Source: UBA10438 sp044238605
GTDB taxonomy: Bacteria > Bacteroidota > Ignavibacteria > Kapaibacteriales > Kapaibacteriaceae
Length of the DNA: 64,000 nt
NCBI GenBank assembly: GCA_044238605.1
Contig: JBIICY010000002.1
Coordinates: forward strand, 62,001-126,000
Direction: 5' to 3'
The translations under genes and the position numbers were made by a program. Every line of letters begins with the position of its first letter. Positions within the stretch are counted from its first letter, which is position 1. This document shows positions 35,939 through 43,569 of the stretch, one piece after another. Below the pieces are notes generated by a model. That model did not search any database, was not told the DNA's origin, and saw only the letters and a program-made list of their open reading frames with translations.

Positions 35939-37255
35939 CTACTGTCCCATTCGATTGAGTTCACGTTCAACGCTAATGAGTGTTGATTGCAGTGTCTTTT
36001 CAACGCTGTGTTTTAGCTCGCGCACTTCGTCACAGACCGGTATGAAGTCTGTAAGAAACTGCTCCAGGATCTTTTTGTTCTGGTCTTGAGGCTGCTCGCT
36101 GCCAAACTTTTCCATTACCCATTCGTAGAATGTTCTGCGCACGGCAGTATCAGCAAACTGTGACAATGGGCGCAGCATCAAGGATGGATCTTCCTTTAGA
36201 TCGCGAAGCAGATTTGTGAAGTCCAGCAGCATCGTGATCTGATCAAAGCCCCTTGCTGCTGTGAGGGAATTCAGCACGGTCGAGTACGACTTTTTAAACG
36301 TTGCTATTTCTTCTGGCAGTCCAACAGTTGCGAAGACAAAGTAGAGCCTGCTCACATCATCATGAACAACATGGCTGCGTCCCTTTAGCAGTGCTAGTGC
36401 TCTGAGTAGATCAAGGGACTTTGCCTGTGTCCGTGGCGAGATGTAGAAATCCGAGCTGTCGTGAGATTTTACGTGCTCATGCAGCTGGCGGTTTCGGAGA
36501 AACTCAAAGTGACGGATGACGATGTTTGTGAAATAGAGAACTTCGTTAGAGATTTCGATTGAGTATTCCTCGCTTCGTCCAGAGATCATTCGATGCATAT
36601 GCTGCAGTCGTTCAAACGATATCTTCTTTGGCGGCGTAATGGGCTTGCCGCCATGCTGCAGGTAGCGCTGTGAAATCTGGTACTGAACGAATGGGTCTTT
36701 GTCAGGAAGAATGACTGCCTTGAACAAAAAGCGGTCTAACAATGCTTCGGTAACCTCGCTCACACGGAGATAGTTGGTTGCTGCAATAACCGTGTGAAGG
36801 GGCGAATGAACATCCTGCACACCTCTCATGAGCCTGCGTTCGTTCAGCAACGACAGCAGCGCTCTAAGAGTAAAATCGTTTGCATCAAAGATCTCGTCGA
36901 TGAATCCGAACTCGCTCTCAACGAGCGAGCCGCTTGTATTGTGAATGATCCGTCCGGTCTTTAACTGCTCCAGATCCAGACCGCCGAAATACGTGTCGGG
37001 CTGCTGTTCTTTGGATGCCTGCACCCGAAAGAGCCGTGCGCCCTCGAACATGTTAAAGATCTGCTCGGCCAGGAGAGACTTGCCAACACCCGTCCGACTC
37101 TGCAGCAGCAGGTGTTCGGCAGTTAACAAAGCGCAGATCGCCTGCTCAATTACCTCTTCGCGGTTAATCACGCGCTGGCCGATAAACCAAGCCGCGTCCT
37201 TGAGTTCCTTGGCGATTTCTTCGATAGATCCAAGAGCGTGTTGCTGCTTCGCCAT
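35939..37255 (-). CDS. MoxR/RavA-type AAA+ ATPase
   Basis: AAA+ ATPase, 438 residues from ATG 37255, which has AGGAGA 7 nt upstream; the in-frame start at 37318 would overlap the uvrC promoter region. Walker A is RTGVGKSLLAEQ, Walker B EFGFIDEIFDAN, with a sensor region VIAATNYLRVSE. The long C-terminal part beyond the AAA core (about 300-438) resembles the RavA-like extension. The start of the VWA gene is the next base after its stop, so the two form an operon. Upstream on the minus strand CAAA/CAATATA (37287-37319) resembles TTTG-N22-TATATTG. Confidence 0.85.
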   Translation of the reverse strand: MAKQQHALGSIEEIAKELKDAAWFIGQRVINREEVIEQAICALLTAEHLLLQSRTGVGKSLLAEQIFNMFEGARLFRVQASKEQQPDTYFGGLDLEQLKTGRIIHNTSGSLVESEFGFIDEIFDANDFTLRALLSLLNERRLMRGVQDVHSPLHTVIAATNYLRVSEVTEALLDRFLFKAVILPDKDPFVQYQISQRYLQHGGKPITPPKKISFERLQHMHRMISGRSEEYSIEISNEVLYFTNIVIRHFEFLRNRQLHEHVKSHDSSDFYISPRTQAKSLDLLRALALLKGRSHVVHDDVSRLYFVFATVGLPEEIATFKKSYSTVLNSLTAARGFDQITMLLDFTNLLRDLKEDPSLMLRPLSQFADTAVRRTFYEWVMEKFGSEQPQDQNKKILEQFLTDFIPVCDEVRELKHSVEKTLQSTLISVERELNRMGQ

Positions 37256-37304
37256 TGGTGTTCTCCTGCAGATGAATAGACCCGTACAATATAGCACGGG
37301 GGTG

Positions 37305-37332
37305 TTTGCTCCGGGCAAAGACCGTAGATTTG
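37305..37332 (+). promoter_or_regulatory. Candidate leaderless promoter of uvrC
   Basis: TTTG (37305-37308), a 16-nt spacer and TAGATTTG (37325-37332) precede the GTG start of uvrC by 4 nt. The same arrangement occurs in front of mutS. No Shine-Dalgarno site is present. Confidence 0.55.
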
Positions 37333-37336
37333 TTTC

Positions 37337-39208
37337 GTGAAGAATACTTCAGCAACTCTCTCTGAATCTCTGCAGCAGAAACTTGATCATCTGCCTGCGC
37401 GGCCGGGTGTATACCTTCACAAGGATGGGAAAGGTACCATCATTTACGTTGGAAAGGCCAAGAATCTCCGGAACAGGGTTAGATCCTACTTTCAGGAAGG
37501 ACGGCCAGTTGATGCCAAAACGGCTGTGCTCGTGCGGCAGATCACAGATCTCGATATCATCGTCACTGATACCGAGGTAGAGGCCTTTATCCTAGAGAAT
37601 ACGCTCATCAAGCAGCATCGTCCGAAGTACAACATCCTTCTGAAAGATGATAAGTCGTATCCGTTCATACGGATCACGAAGGAAGCGTATCCTCGGGTAT
37701 TTAAAACACGAACGATCATAAAGGACGGTAGTAAGTACTATGGTCCGTACACGGATGGCACGTATCTCTTCTATCTCTTGAAGTCTATCCGCAGCATTTT
37801 TCCTCTTCGGTCGTGTGACCTGCCCCTTTCTGAGCAGGGCGTGCGTGACGGCAAGTGGAAGGTCTGCCTTGATTATCATATCAAGAAGTGCGACGGGCCA
37901 TGTCAGGGGTATTCTACTGGAGAAGAATACAATCAACACATCAGACAAGTTCAGCAGGTACTGCAGGGAAAGACTAAGGACCTAGAACGTCAGCTCGAGG
38001 AACGAATGTTTCAGCTGTCCGATGAGATGAGGTTCGAGGATGCCGTGGTTGTTCGGCAGCGGCTCGAAAAGCTTCGAGAATACACAGCCAAGCAGAAGGT
38101 GCTGGCAAGTAGCGAAGCTGATCAGGATGTGTTTGCATTTGTGCGCTCTGAGAGTATCGGATGCAGCATCGTACTGATGATTCGGGATGGTAAACTCATT
38201 GGTAAACGACATTTTATCATTCCTAATATTGCGGATGAGAATGATGCGGATGTTCTCGTTCGTACCATTGAGCAGTGGTATGTAGAGGCCGAGACGTTTC
38301 CGGACGAAGTGTTGCTTTATGCCGACGTAGAGGATGATGGCAGTCTAGCGCAGTTTCTGCGTGAGCGTGCAGGGAAGAACGTTGCACTCATCGTGCCGAG
38401 GATCGGTGATAAGCGCAAGCTCGTTGCACTGGCCGAACAAAATGCAGACGTGCAACTGCGTGAGTATCTTTCACAGCAGGCCGAGAAGGATCAAAGTGTT
38501 TCCCGTGCAGTGCTGACGCTACAGAAAGACCTCCGCATGGAAGCTCTGCCTCGGCGAATTGAGTGTGTTGACAACTCTCACATGCAGGGGACGGATTACG
38601 TCTCGTCGATCGTCACGTTTATAGATGGAAAGCCCCGTAAGTCTGAGTACCGACACTACAAGCTCAAGACCCTTGCTGGTAATGATGACTTCGAGGCGAT
38701 GAAAGAGGTTCTTACCAGACGCTTTACACCAAAAGACGAACAAACTGAGTGCATCTATCCTGATCTTCTCATCATCGACGGTGGCAAGGGGCAGCTGTCG
38801 CACGCAATGGAGGTCCTCGATGCTCTTGGTCTGCGAGGAAAGTTCGTTGTGATCGGCATGGCAAAACGCCTCGAGGAGATCTTTACCACCGGGTCTTCGC
38901 TTCCGTTGTTCATCGCAAAGACAAGTTCTAGCTTGCGGTTGCTTCAGCAGGCTCGTGATGAAGCTCACCGGTTTGCGGTTCGTTATCATCGCAAGCTTCG
39001 TGATAAACGCACCCTGCAAACTGAACTGGAAGACATTGCAGGCGTTGGTAAAGTATCAGCTGAAAAACTGCTGCGCACATTTGGTTCTGTCGAGGCAGTG
39101 CGTCAAGCCTCTACCGAGGCCATACGTGATGTTGTGGGCAGTGCGGTAGCCGAACGTGTGCGGCAGTACTTTGACACCCAGGCCAACGATGCATACACCT
39201 CATCTTGA
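37337..39208 (+). CDS. uvrC: Excinuclease ABC subunit C
   Basis: 623-residue nuclease making both incisions in nucleotide excision repair. The N-terminal GIY-YIG domain (ARPGVYLHKDGKGTIIYVGK...NRVRSYF), a UVR domain (about 205-240, MRFEDAVVVRQRLEKL), the RNase H-like C-terminal nuclease (VDNSHMQGTDYVSS, DLLIIDGGKGQL) and tandem helix-hairpin-helix motifs (EDIAGVGKVSAEKLLRTFG) are all present. The GTG start at 37337 gives the usual N terminus. Its 3' end overlaps the GH13-like gene by 20 nt. Confidence 0.96.
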   Translation: MKNTSATLSESLQQKLDHLPARPGVYLHKDGKGTIIYVGKAKNLRNRVRSYFQEGRPVDAKTAVLVRQITDLDIIVTDTEVEAFILENTLIKQHRPKYNILLKDDKSYPFIRITKEAYPRVFKTRTIIKDGSKYYGPYTDGTYLFYLLKSIRSIFPLRSCDLPLSEQGVRDGKWKVCLDYHIKKCDGPCQGYSTGEEYNQHIRQVQQVLQGKTKDLERQLEERMFQLSDEMRFEDAVVVRQRLEKLREYTAKQKVLASSEADQDVFAFVRSESIGCSIVLMIRDGKLIGKRHFIIPNIADENDADVLVRTIEQWYVEAETFPDEVLLYADVEDDGSLAQFLRERAGKNVALIVPRIGDKRKLVALAEQNADVQLREYLSQQAEKDQSVSRAVLTLQKDLRMEALPRRIECVDNSHMQGTDYVSSIVTFIDGKPRKSEYRHYKLKTLAGNDDFEAMKEVLTRRFTPKDEQTECIYPDLLIIDGGKGQLSHAMEVLDALGLRGKFVVIGMAKRLEEIFTTGSSLPLFIAKTSSSLRLLQQARDEAHRFAVRYHRKLRDKRTLQTELEDIAGVGKVSAEKLLRTFGSVEAVRQASTEAIRDVVGSAVAERVRQYFDTQANDAYTSS

Positions 39209-41045
39209 CGAGCTTCGGCGGCAGCTGTCTGTTGTATCACATGCAGACCATGACACCTTTTGGGTGCCAGGTGCATGGGTTGATGCCGACGGGGAGGTAG
39301 CATTCCCTTCAGGTGCTACGTATTTCGTTGATAGGATCGACAGCATAGAGCATAGCAGGCCACGCCCTTCGCGTGAGTTGATCTTTAACGCCATGATCCG
39401 TCACGTTACTGCATTCCAGCATTACAAAGCCAGTGCATCGTCGTCAGAGAACAACGCATGGAAGTCCACGGGGACGTTTCTCAAGTTCATTTCGATAGTT
39501 CCATATCTGCAGTCGATGGGAGTTACCCAGGTTGTTCTGCTGCCGATGTTTGCTCGAGGTGTCGTAGGACGAAAAGGTGCATTGGGATCTCCCTATGCAG
39601 TAAAAAATCCATTCCTACTCGACGACGACCTTGCAGAACCCGGACTATCCATGTCTACTCAGGAACAGGCCATAGCCATGGTGGAGGCCCTACATCTGGC
39701 GGGAATTCGCGTAGTTCTCGAAGTTGTTTTGCGAACAGCGAGCCGAGACTCCGACTTAGCGGTGCGAAACCCAGAGTGGTTCTACTGGATCAATGATCGG
39801 CAGGAGCGTCAATTCACATTTGCCGCGCCAGCATTTTCTGCGGAGGTTCTGCAGGAGATCCATAAGAACGTGAGCGGTGGTGGAAGGTCTAACCTGCCCG
39901 AGCCGGATCTTGAGTATCAGCAGCTCTTTCATGCACCTCCGAGCAGCGTTGCGATAGACCAAGGTGGAATCAGAGGTGAATCGCCAGACGGAAACGTCTT
40001 GAGAATTCCGGGAGCGTTTGCAGACTGGCCGCCTGATGACCCGCAGCCGGCATGGTCTGATGTTACGTATCTGCGCCTGCATAATCACCCAGATCTAAAC
40101 TACCTCGCGTATAACACGATCCGAATGTTCGATCAGCGACTTGAGCATGAGGAGTGCATCCAGACTGACCTATGGAATGAACTAGCGTTCGTGATTCCGC
40201 ATTATCAGCGTGCGCTCGGAATCGACGGAGCTATGATTGATATGGGGCATGCCTTGCCCCTTGCCTTGAAGTCAAAGATTCTACGTCAGGCCCGTGAGCA
40301 AGATCCTGCCGTTGTGATCTATGAGGAGTGCTTCGAGCTCAGTTCGGTACTGGCCGAGCAGGGCATTAACGCAGTGATGGGATATCTTCCACATGCCAGT
40401 CGCGATATCTCTGCTCTGCGCAGCTTTACAAAGCGCGTAGCTGATAATGATGTACCTATCGCATTTTTTGCTGCGGTTGATTCACATAACACACCAAGAA
40501 TAACGTCTACCTACACCGAAGCTGAATCATTTGCCATTTGGCGGTACGCTAGTTTATTGCCGCGAGCACTGCCGTATATGGTATCCGGTTTCGAGTTAGG
40601 TGACACCTATCCCATAAACACGGGGCTTGATTTTACTCCCGAGCAGATCGAGTTCTATGTTCAGCAGGGGCTTCCGCTGTTTGACGACGTGCACTTACCG
40701 TGGGATTCCAACGGTGTAACACGACGATTACTTCGGCAGCGCATGCAGGAAGAGTTGCACAACAAGATCTTTACTTTACTTAAAGATGATGACACAGTGA
40801 CGGTTGCATCTAGCGATGACTCTCATGTGCTCGCATATATCAGGCAATGCCGAAGTGATCGTCGAGGAATCTTTGTTGGTCTCAACCTCCATAAGCAGGA
40901 GCGGGTAGTGCTGTTGCAACGCTCACATGTTGTTGATACCGCAGTTAGCACTCATGTTCGGCGAACTGATCACGCCATATTGATAAAACTGCCGCCTAGA
41001 GAGTGTATCGTGTTACCGATACTTGTAAGATCTGCAGAGGTTTGA
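39189..41045 (+). CDS. GH13-like alpha-glucan-active protein with atypical catalytic motif
   Basis: 618 residues from ATG 39189 (MHTPHLDELRRQL), overlapping uvrC by 20 nt. A TIM-barrel of the alpha-amylase clan is indicated by LNYLAYNTI, GIDGAMIDMGHA, VVIYEECF and FAAVDSHNTPR. The expected triad positions are filled: nucleophile D351, acid/base E379 or E380, and stabiliser D431. However, the normally invariant Arg two residues before the nucleophile is Met349. No signal peptide is present, so it is probably cytoplasmic. Activity on glycogen, maltose-1-phosphate or another glucan cannot be assigned, and altered or lost catalysis is possible. Confidence 0.72.
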   Translation: MHTPHLDELRRQLSVVSHADHDTFWVPGAWVDADGEVAFPSGATYFVDRIDSIEHSRPRPSRELIFNAMIRHVTAFQHYKASASSSENNAWKSTGTFLKFISIVPYLQSMGVTQVVLLPMFARGVVGRKGALGSPYAVKNPFLLDDDLAEPGLSMSTQEQAIAMVEALHLAGIRVVLEVVLRTASRDSDLAVRNPEWFYWINDRQERQFTFAAPAFSAEVLQEIHKNVSGGGRSNLPEPDLEYQQLFHAPPSSVAIDQGGIRGESPDGNVLRIPGAFADWPPDDPQPAWSDVTYLRLHNHPDLNYLAYNTIRMFDQRLEHEECIQTDLWNELAFVIPHYQRALGIDGAMIDMGHALPLALKSKILRQAREQDPAVVIYEECFELSSVLAEQGINAVMGYLPHASRDISALRSFTKRVADNDVPIAFFAAVDSHNTPRITSTYTEAESFAIWRYASLLPRALPYMVSGFELGDTYPINTGLDFTPEQIEFYVQQGLPLFDDVHLPWDSNGVTRRLLRQRMQEELHNKIFTLLKDDDTVTVASSDDSHVLAYIRQCRSDRRGIFVGLNLHKQERVVLLQRSHVVDTAVSTHVRRTDHAILIKLPPRECIVLPILVRSAEV

Positions 41046-41047
41046 GA

Positions 41048-42181
41048 TTACTTCCTCGTGGCAAAAATCGATCGAATTTCCATCAGAAGTGTTGTCAGCG
41101 TTACGTTGATCGAAACATGGTGAGTGATGTCATAGGCAGCCCGATCAATAGCCGATAACGCCTTCCCAAAATCTGCATAACCGAAAGCGCCGGCAAACTT
41201 TACCAGGGTATCCTGCATGTCCAGATTCGTAAGCGCATGAGTGCTGCCTGTCTTCACAATCACATGGGTGTCCCGCAGCCAGACAGACATAAAGCGCAGA
41301 TAGGTTAGTGCGCGTGTCTTGCTGCGATGTTCCGCGACGGACTCAGCAGCTTCAGATATTCCAATGCGGTGATCACGTCCGCGGAGTGCAGCACGAAACA
41401 TCGCTACAACGTCATTGCGAATATCCTGTACGTCCTCATGGATGAATTCTAAGGCAGATGTAAGATCCCCGTCGCTGCAGGCTGCGATAATGCGTGCCTC
41501 CTGCTCGGAGCACTCACCACGGCGCAGGAGTTCTTCTACGATTGACTCATCATCGACAGGCGGCACGATAAGCTCCTGGCAACGAGAAACAATGGTCTGC
41601 AGAAGCCGTTCTGGCTGCGACGAAGTTAGTACGATGCTAACATCGTTATGAGGCTCTTCGAGTGTTTTTAGAAATCCGTTTGCAGCCTCCGCATTCATAT
41701 TCTCAGCGTCGATGATCACGACAACACGTCTGCCGGCCTGAAGCGTGGACAATGCCATCGTTCTGTTGAGCTCGCGTATTTGCCATATTCGGATCATGTT
41801 GGCATTGCTTACGCGAAACGTTGTGTACGGGTCTTTAGCAATCTCAGCAATCTGCTCACGCATTTCCTCAAGCACGTCGTCTTTGAAGTCAGACTCCGTT
41901 TCCACTTTCCCACTCGGAAGCGCAGTTACGATCGTGATGTTTGGATGCTGTAGTGTTTTCGCCTGCGTGCAAGATTGACATGTACCGCATGCGTCGATGG
42001 TCGTAGCCGTACGAATGGGGGAGCTGCAGTTCACTACCTTCGCAAACTCCATTGCCAGAGCCACGGAGCCCCTTCCTCGCGAACCGCTTAAGAGCAGGGC
42101 TTGTGGAATGCGTCCACTGCAAACGCTTTGCTGAAGCATACGCTGCAAATGGTGTTGTCCGATGATCCTGTCCCATGCCAT
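41048..42181 (-). CDS. holB: DNA polymerase III clamp-loader subunit delta'
   Basis: 377 residues from ATG 42181 (MAWDRIIGQHHLQRML), preferred over 42214 because it gives the normal N terminus. It has AAA+ clamp-loader architecture. The P-loop is degenerate (SGSRGRGSVAL, no Lys), as usual for the non-hydrolysing delta' subunit. A zinc-binding CGTCQSC pattern, the Walker B-like VVIIDAENMN and SRC motif VSRCQELIVPP follow. The gene is convergent with the GH13-like gene (2 nt between stops) and divergent from the response regulator. Confidence 0.88.
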   Translation of the reverse strand: MAWDRIIGQHHLQRMLQQSVCSGRIPQALLLSGSRGRGSVALAMEFAKVVNCSSPIRTATTIDACGTCQSCTQAKTLQHPNITIVTALPSGKVETESDFKDDVLEEMREQIAEIAKDPYTTFRVSNANMIRIWQIRELNRTMALSTLQAGRRVVVIIDAENMNAEAANGFLKTLEEPHNDVSIVLTSSQPERLLQTIVSRCQELIVPPVDDESIVEELLRRGECSEQEARIIAACSDGDLTSALEFIHEDVQDIRNDVVAMFRAALRGRDHRIGISEAAESVAEHRSKTRALTYLRFMSVWLRDTHVIVKTGSTHALTNLDMQDTLVKFAGAFGYADFGKALSAIDRAAYDITHHVSINVTLTTLLMEIRSIFATRK

Positions 42182-42217
42182 AACCGCGAAGATACGTCCC
42201 ATCGTATTTTGCATGGT

Positions 42218-42925
42218 ATGAGAATACTTGTCATAGAAGATGAGCGCAAAGTTGCCAGCTTTATCAAGCGTGGTCTTGAAGAAGAGCGTTACATCGTAGA
42301 GACAGCGTTTGATGGGGAAGAAGGGCTTACGTTGGCGCGTAACAATGTCTTCGACGCCATTGTCCTTGATGTTATGCTTCCCAAATTAGACGGGTACACG
42401 GTGCTGCGTCGGCTACGTGATGACGGCAATGCTGTACCGGTGCTGATGCTTACTGCTCGAAGCTCAACAGAGGATCGGGTTCAGGGGCTGGACATGGGGG
42501 CAGATGATTACCTAGCAAAGCCGTTTCATTTCGAAGAGTTGGCTGCAAGACTTCGCTCTATACTCCGCAGGTCAACAACAGAGAAGACAACGAAGGTTCA
42601 GTGCGGAGATCTCACGCTTGACCTAGTTACCCATTTCGCATATCGCAACGAGCGCGAAATCGAGTTAACAACAAAAGAGTATGCTCTGCTTGAATACCTG
42701 ATGCGGAACAAGGACCGGATTCTGTCCAGATCGATGATCATGCAGCACGTCTGGAAACACAATTTTGATCCCGAATCGAATATCATCGACGTCTACATCA
42801 AACGAATACGGCAGAAGATCGAGAAGGCCGGCCAGGGCCAGATGATTCACTCCATACGAGGTGTCGGGTATCGTATTCGCGAAGGGGGCGGCCCAGAACA
42901 AGAGTTAGAAGAGGAAATGACATGA
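42218..42925 (+). CDS. OmpR/PhoB-family response regulator (orphan)
   Basis: 235-residue two-component regulator from ATG 42218 (MRILVIEDERKV). The receiver domain has acidic pocket E7/D8, phosphorylatable D51 (IVLDVMLP), the conserved Thr in LMLTARS and Lys in LAKPF. The C-terminal winged helix (ELTTKEYALLEYLM ... HSIRGVGYRI) binds DNA. It is most like the CusR/CzcR group in local motifs. No histidine kinase gene is adjacent. Its stop overlaps a MazG-like gene (ATGA), which is unusual. Confidence 0.9.
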   Translation: MRILVIEDERKVASFIKRGLEEERYIVETAFDGEEGLTLARNNVFDAIVLDVMLPKLDGYTVLRRLRDDGNAVPVLMLTARSSTEDRVQGLDMGADDYLAKPFHFEELAARLRSILRRSTTEKTTKVQCGDLTLDLVTHFAYRNEREIELTTKEYALLEYLMRNKDRILSRSMIMQHVWKHNFDPESNIIDVYIKRIRQKIEKAGQGQMIHSIRGVGYRIREGGGPEQELEEEMT

Positions 42926-43242
42926 CATCAGTTTCAGGACAGCAACTTGTTGATCGCATTCAGGACGGCCTGGGAGATATCCAGAAGGCCTTTGATGTCT
43001 ATCAGCAGGAATTCTTTATTGCACGTCCGCCAGAGTTCTTTGCCCTTGAGCTGTGCGGTGAGGCTGGAGAGCTGGCAAACCTCGAGAAGAAACGATGGAG
43101 GGGCCAGAGTATATCTGATGATGCCACAGCGGATGAGGCGGCCGACGTACTAATCTCACTCATGAACTTTGCAAATGCTCGAGGCATTGATCTAACCAGT
43201 GCCGTTGTGAGCAAATTGAGCAGAATCCCGCACTCAAAGTAA
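42922..43242 (+). CDS. MazG-like nucleotide pyrophosphohydrolase
   Basis: 106-residue all-alpha NTP pyrophosphatase-type protein. The metal-binding signature is visible as ELCGEAGEL (ExxE) and ATADEAADVLISL (ExxD). The MazG/dUTPase-like fold hydrolyses NTPs or modified nucleotides to monophosphate and pyrophosphate in house-cleaning. It is coupled to the response regulator upstream. Substrate is unknown. Confidence 0.8.
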   Translation: MTSVSGQQLVDRIQDGLGDIQKAFDVYQQEFFIARPPEFFALELCGEAGELANLEKKRWRGQSISDDATADEAADVLISLMNFANARGIDLTSAVVSKLSRIPHSK

Positions 43243-43278
43243 CCTTTGCATGATCCCTCCCGCGGCAGAGTAAATGAA

Positions 43279-43306
43279 AAAAGCCCCTTTGAAGAGGGGC
43301 TTTTTG
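43279..43306. terminator. Bidirectional intrinsic terminator
   Basis: AAAAGCCCCT (43279-43288) pairs with AGGGGCTTTT (43295-43304) around a 6-nt loop. There are five to six T residues on both sides, so it can terminate both the MazG-like transcript (plus) and the rpmG transcript (minus). Confidence 0.85.
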
Positions 43307-43329
43307 CTTTCGTATGCAGAAGCGAACGT

Positions 43330-43509
43330 TTACCGTACTTCGCGGTGAACAGTATGACGCTTCAAGAACGGATTGTACTTCTTGATCTCAAGACGTTCAG
43401 TCGTGTTCTGCTTGTTCTTCATTGTTGTATAGCGCGAAGCTGGCTTTCCTTCCTTCTTCGCTTCAGTGCACTCGAGCGTAATGATTACGCGTGCGCCCTT
43501 CTTTGCCAT
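43330..43509 (-). CDS. rpmG: 50S ribosomal protein L33, Cys-poor form
   Basis: 59-residue ribosomal protein read on the minus strand (MAKKGARVIITLEC...), ending HTVHREVR. It has only one cysteine (C14), lacking the two CxxC zinc pairs of C-plus L33 paralogues, so it is a C-minus form. AAGGAGAT sits 5 nt before the ATG and a perfect-consensus promoter lies further upstream. It stands alone between lon and the MazG-like gene. Confidence 0.93.
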   Translation of the reverse strand: MAKKGARVIITLECTEAKKEGKPASRYTTMKNKQNTTERLEIKKYNPFLKRHTVHREVR

Positions 43510-43535
43510 CGCTTATCTCCTTCGGTTATAGCCCG

Positions 43536-43566
43536 CAAATATAAGGGCTTCTGTACTATTTCCAAA
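43536..43566 (-). promoter_or_regulatory. Promoter of rpmG, perfect Bacteroidota consensus
   Basis: On the minus strand TTTG (43566-43563) is followed after exactly 19 nt by TATATTTG (43543-43536), a full match to TTTG-N19-TAnnTTTG. It lies just after the lon stop and 26 nt before the rpmG start. Confidence 0.85.
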
Positions 43567-43569
43567 TAG

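Noticed and set aside
42201..42217. TATTTTG before the response regulator as another leaderless promoter
   Set aside because: It is one base short of TAnnTTTG, and spacing to the ATG differs from the mutS/uvrC/pheS cases.
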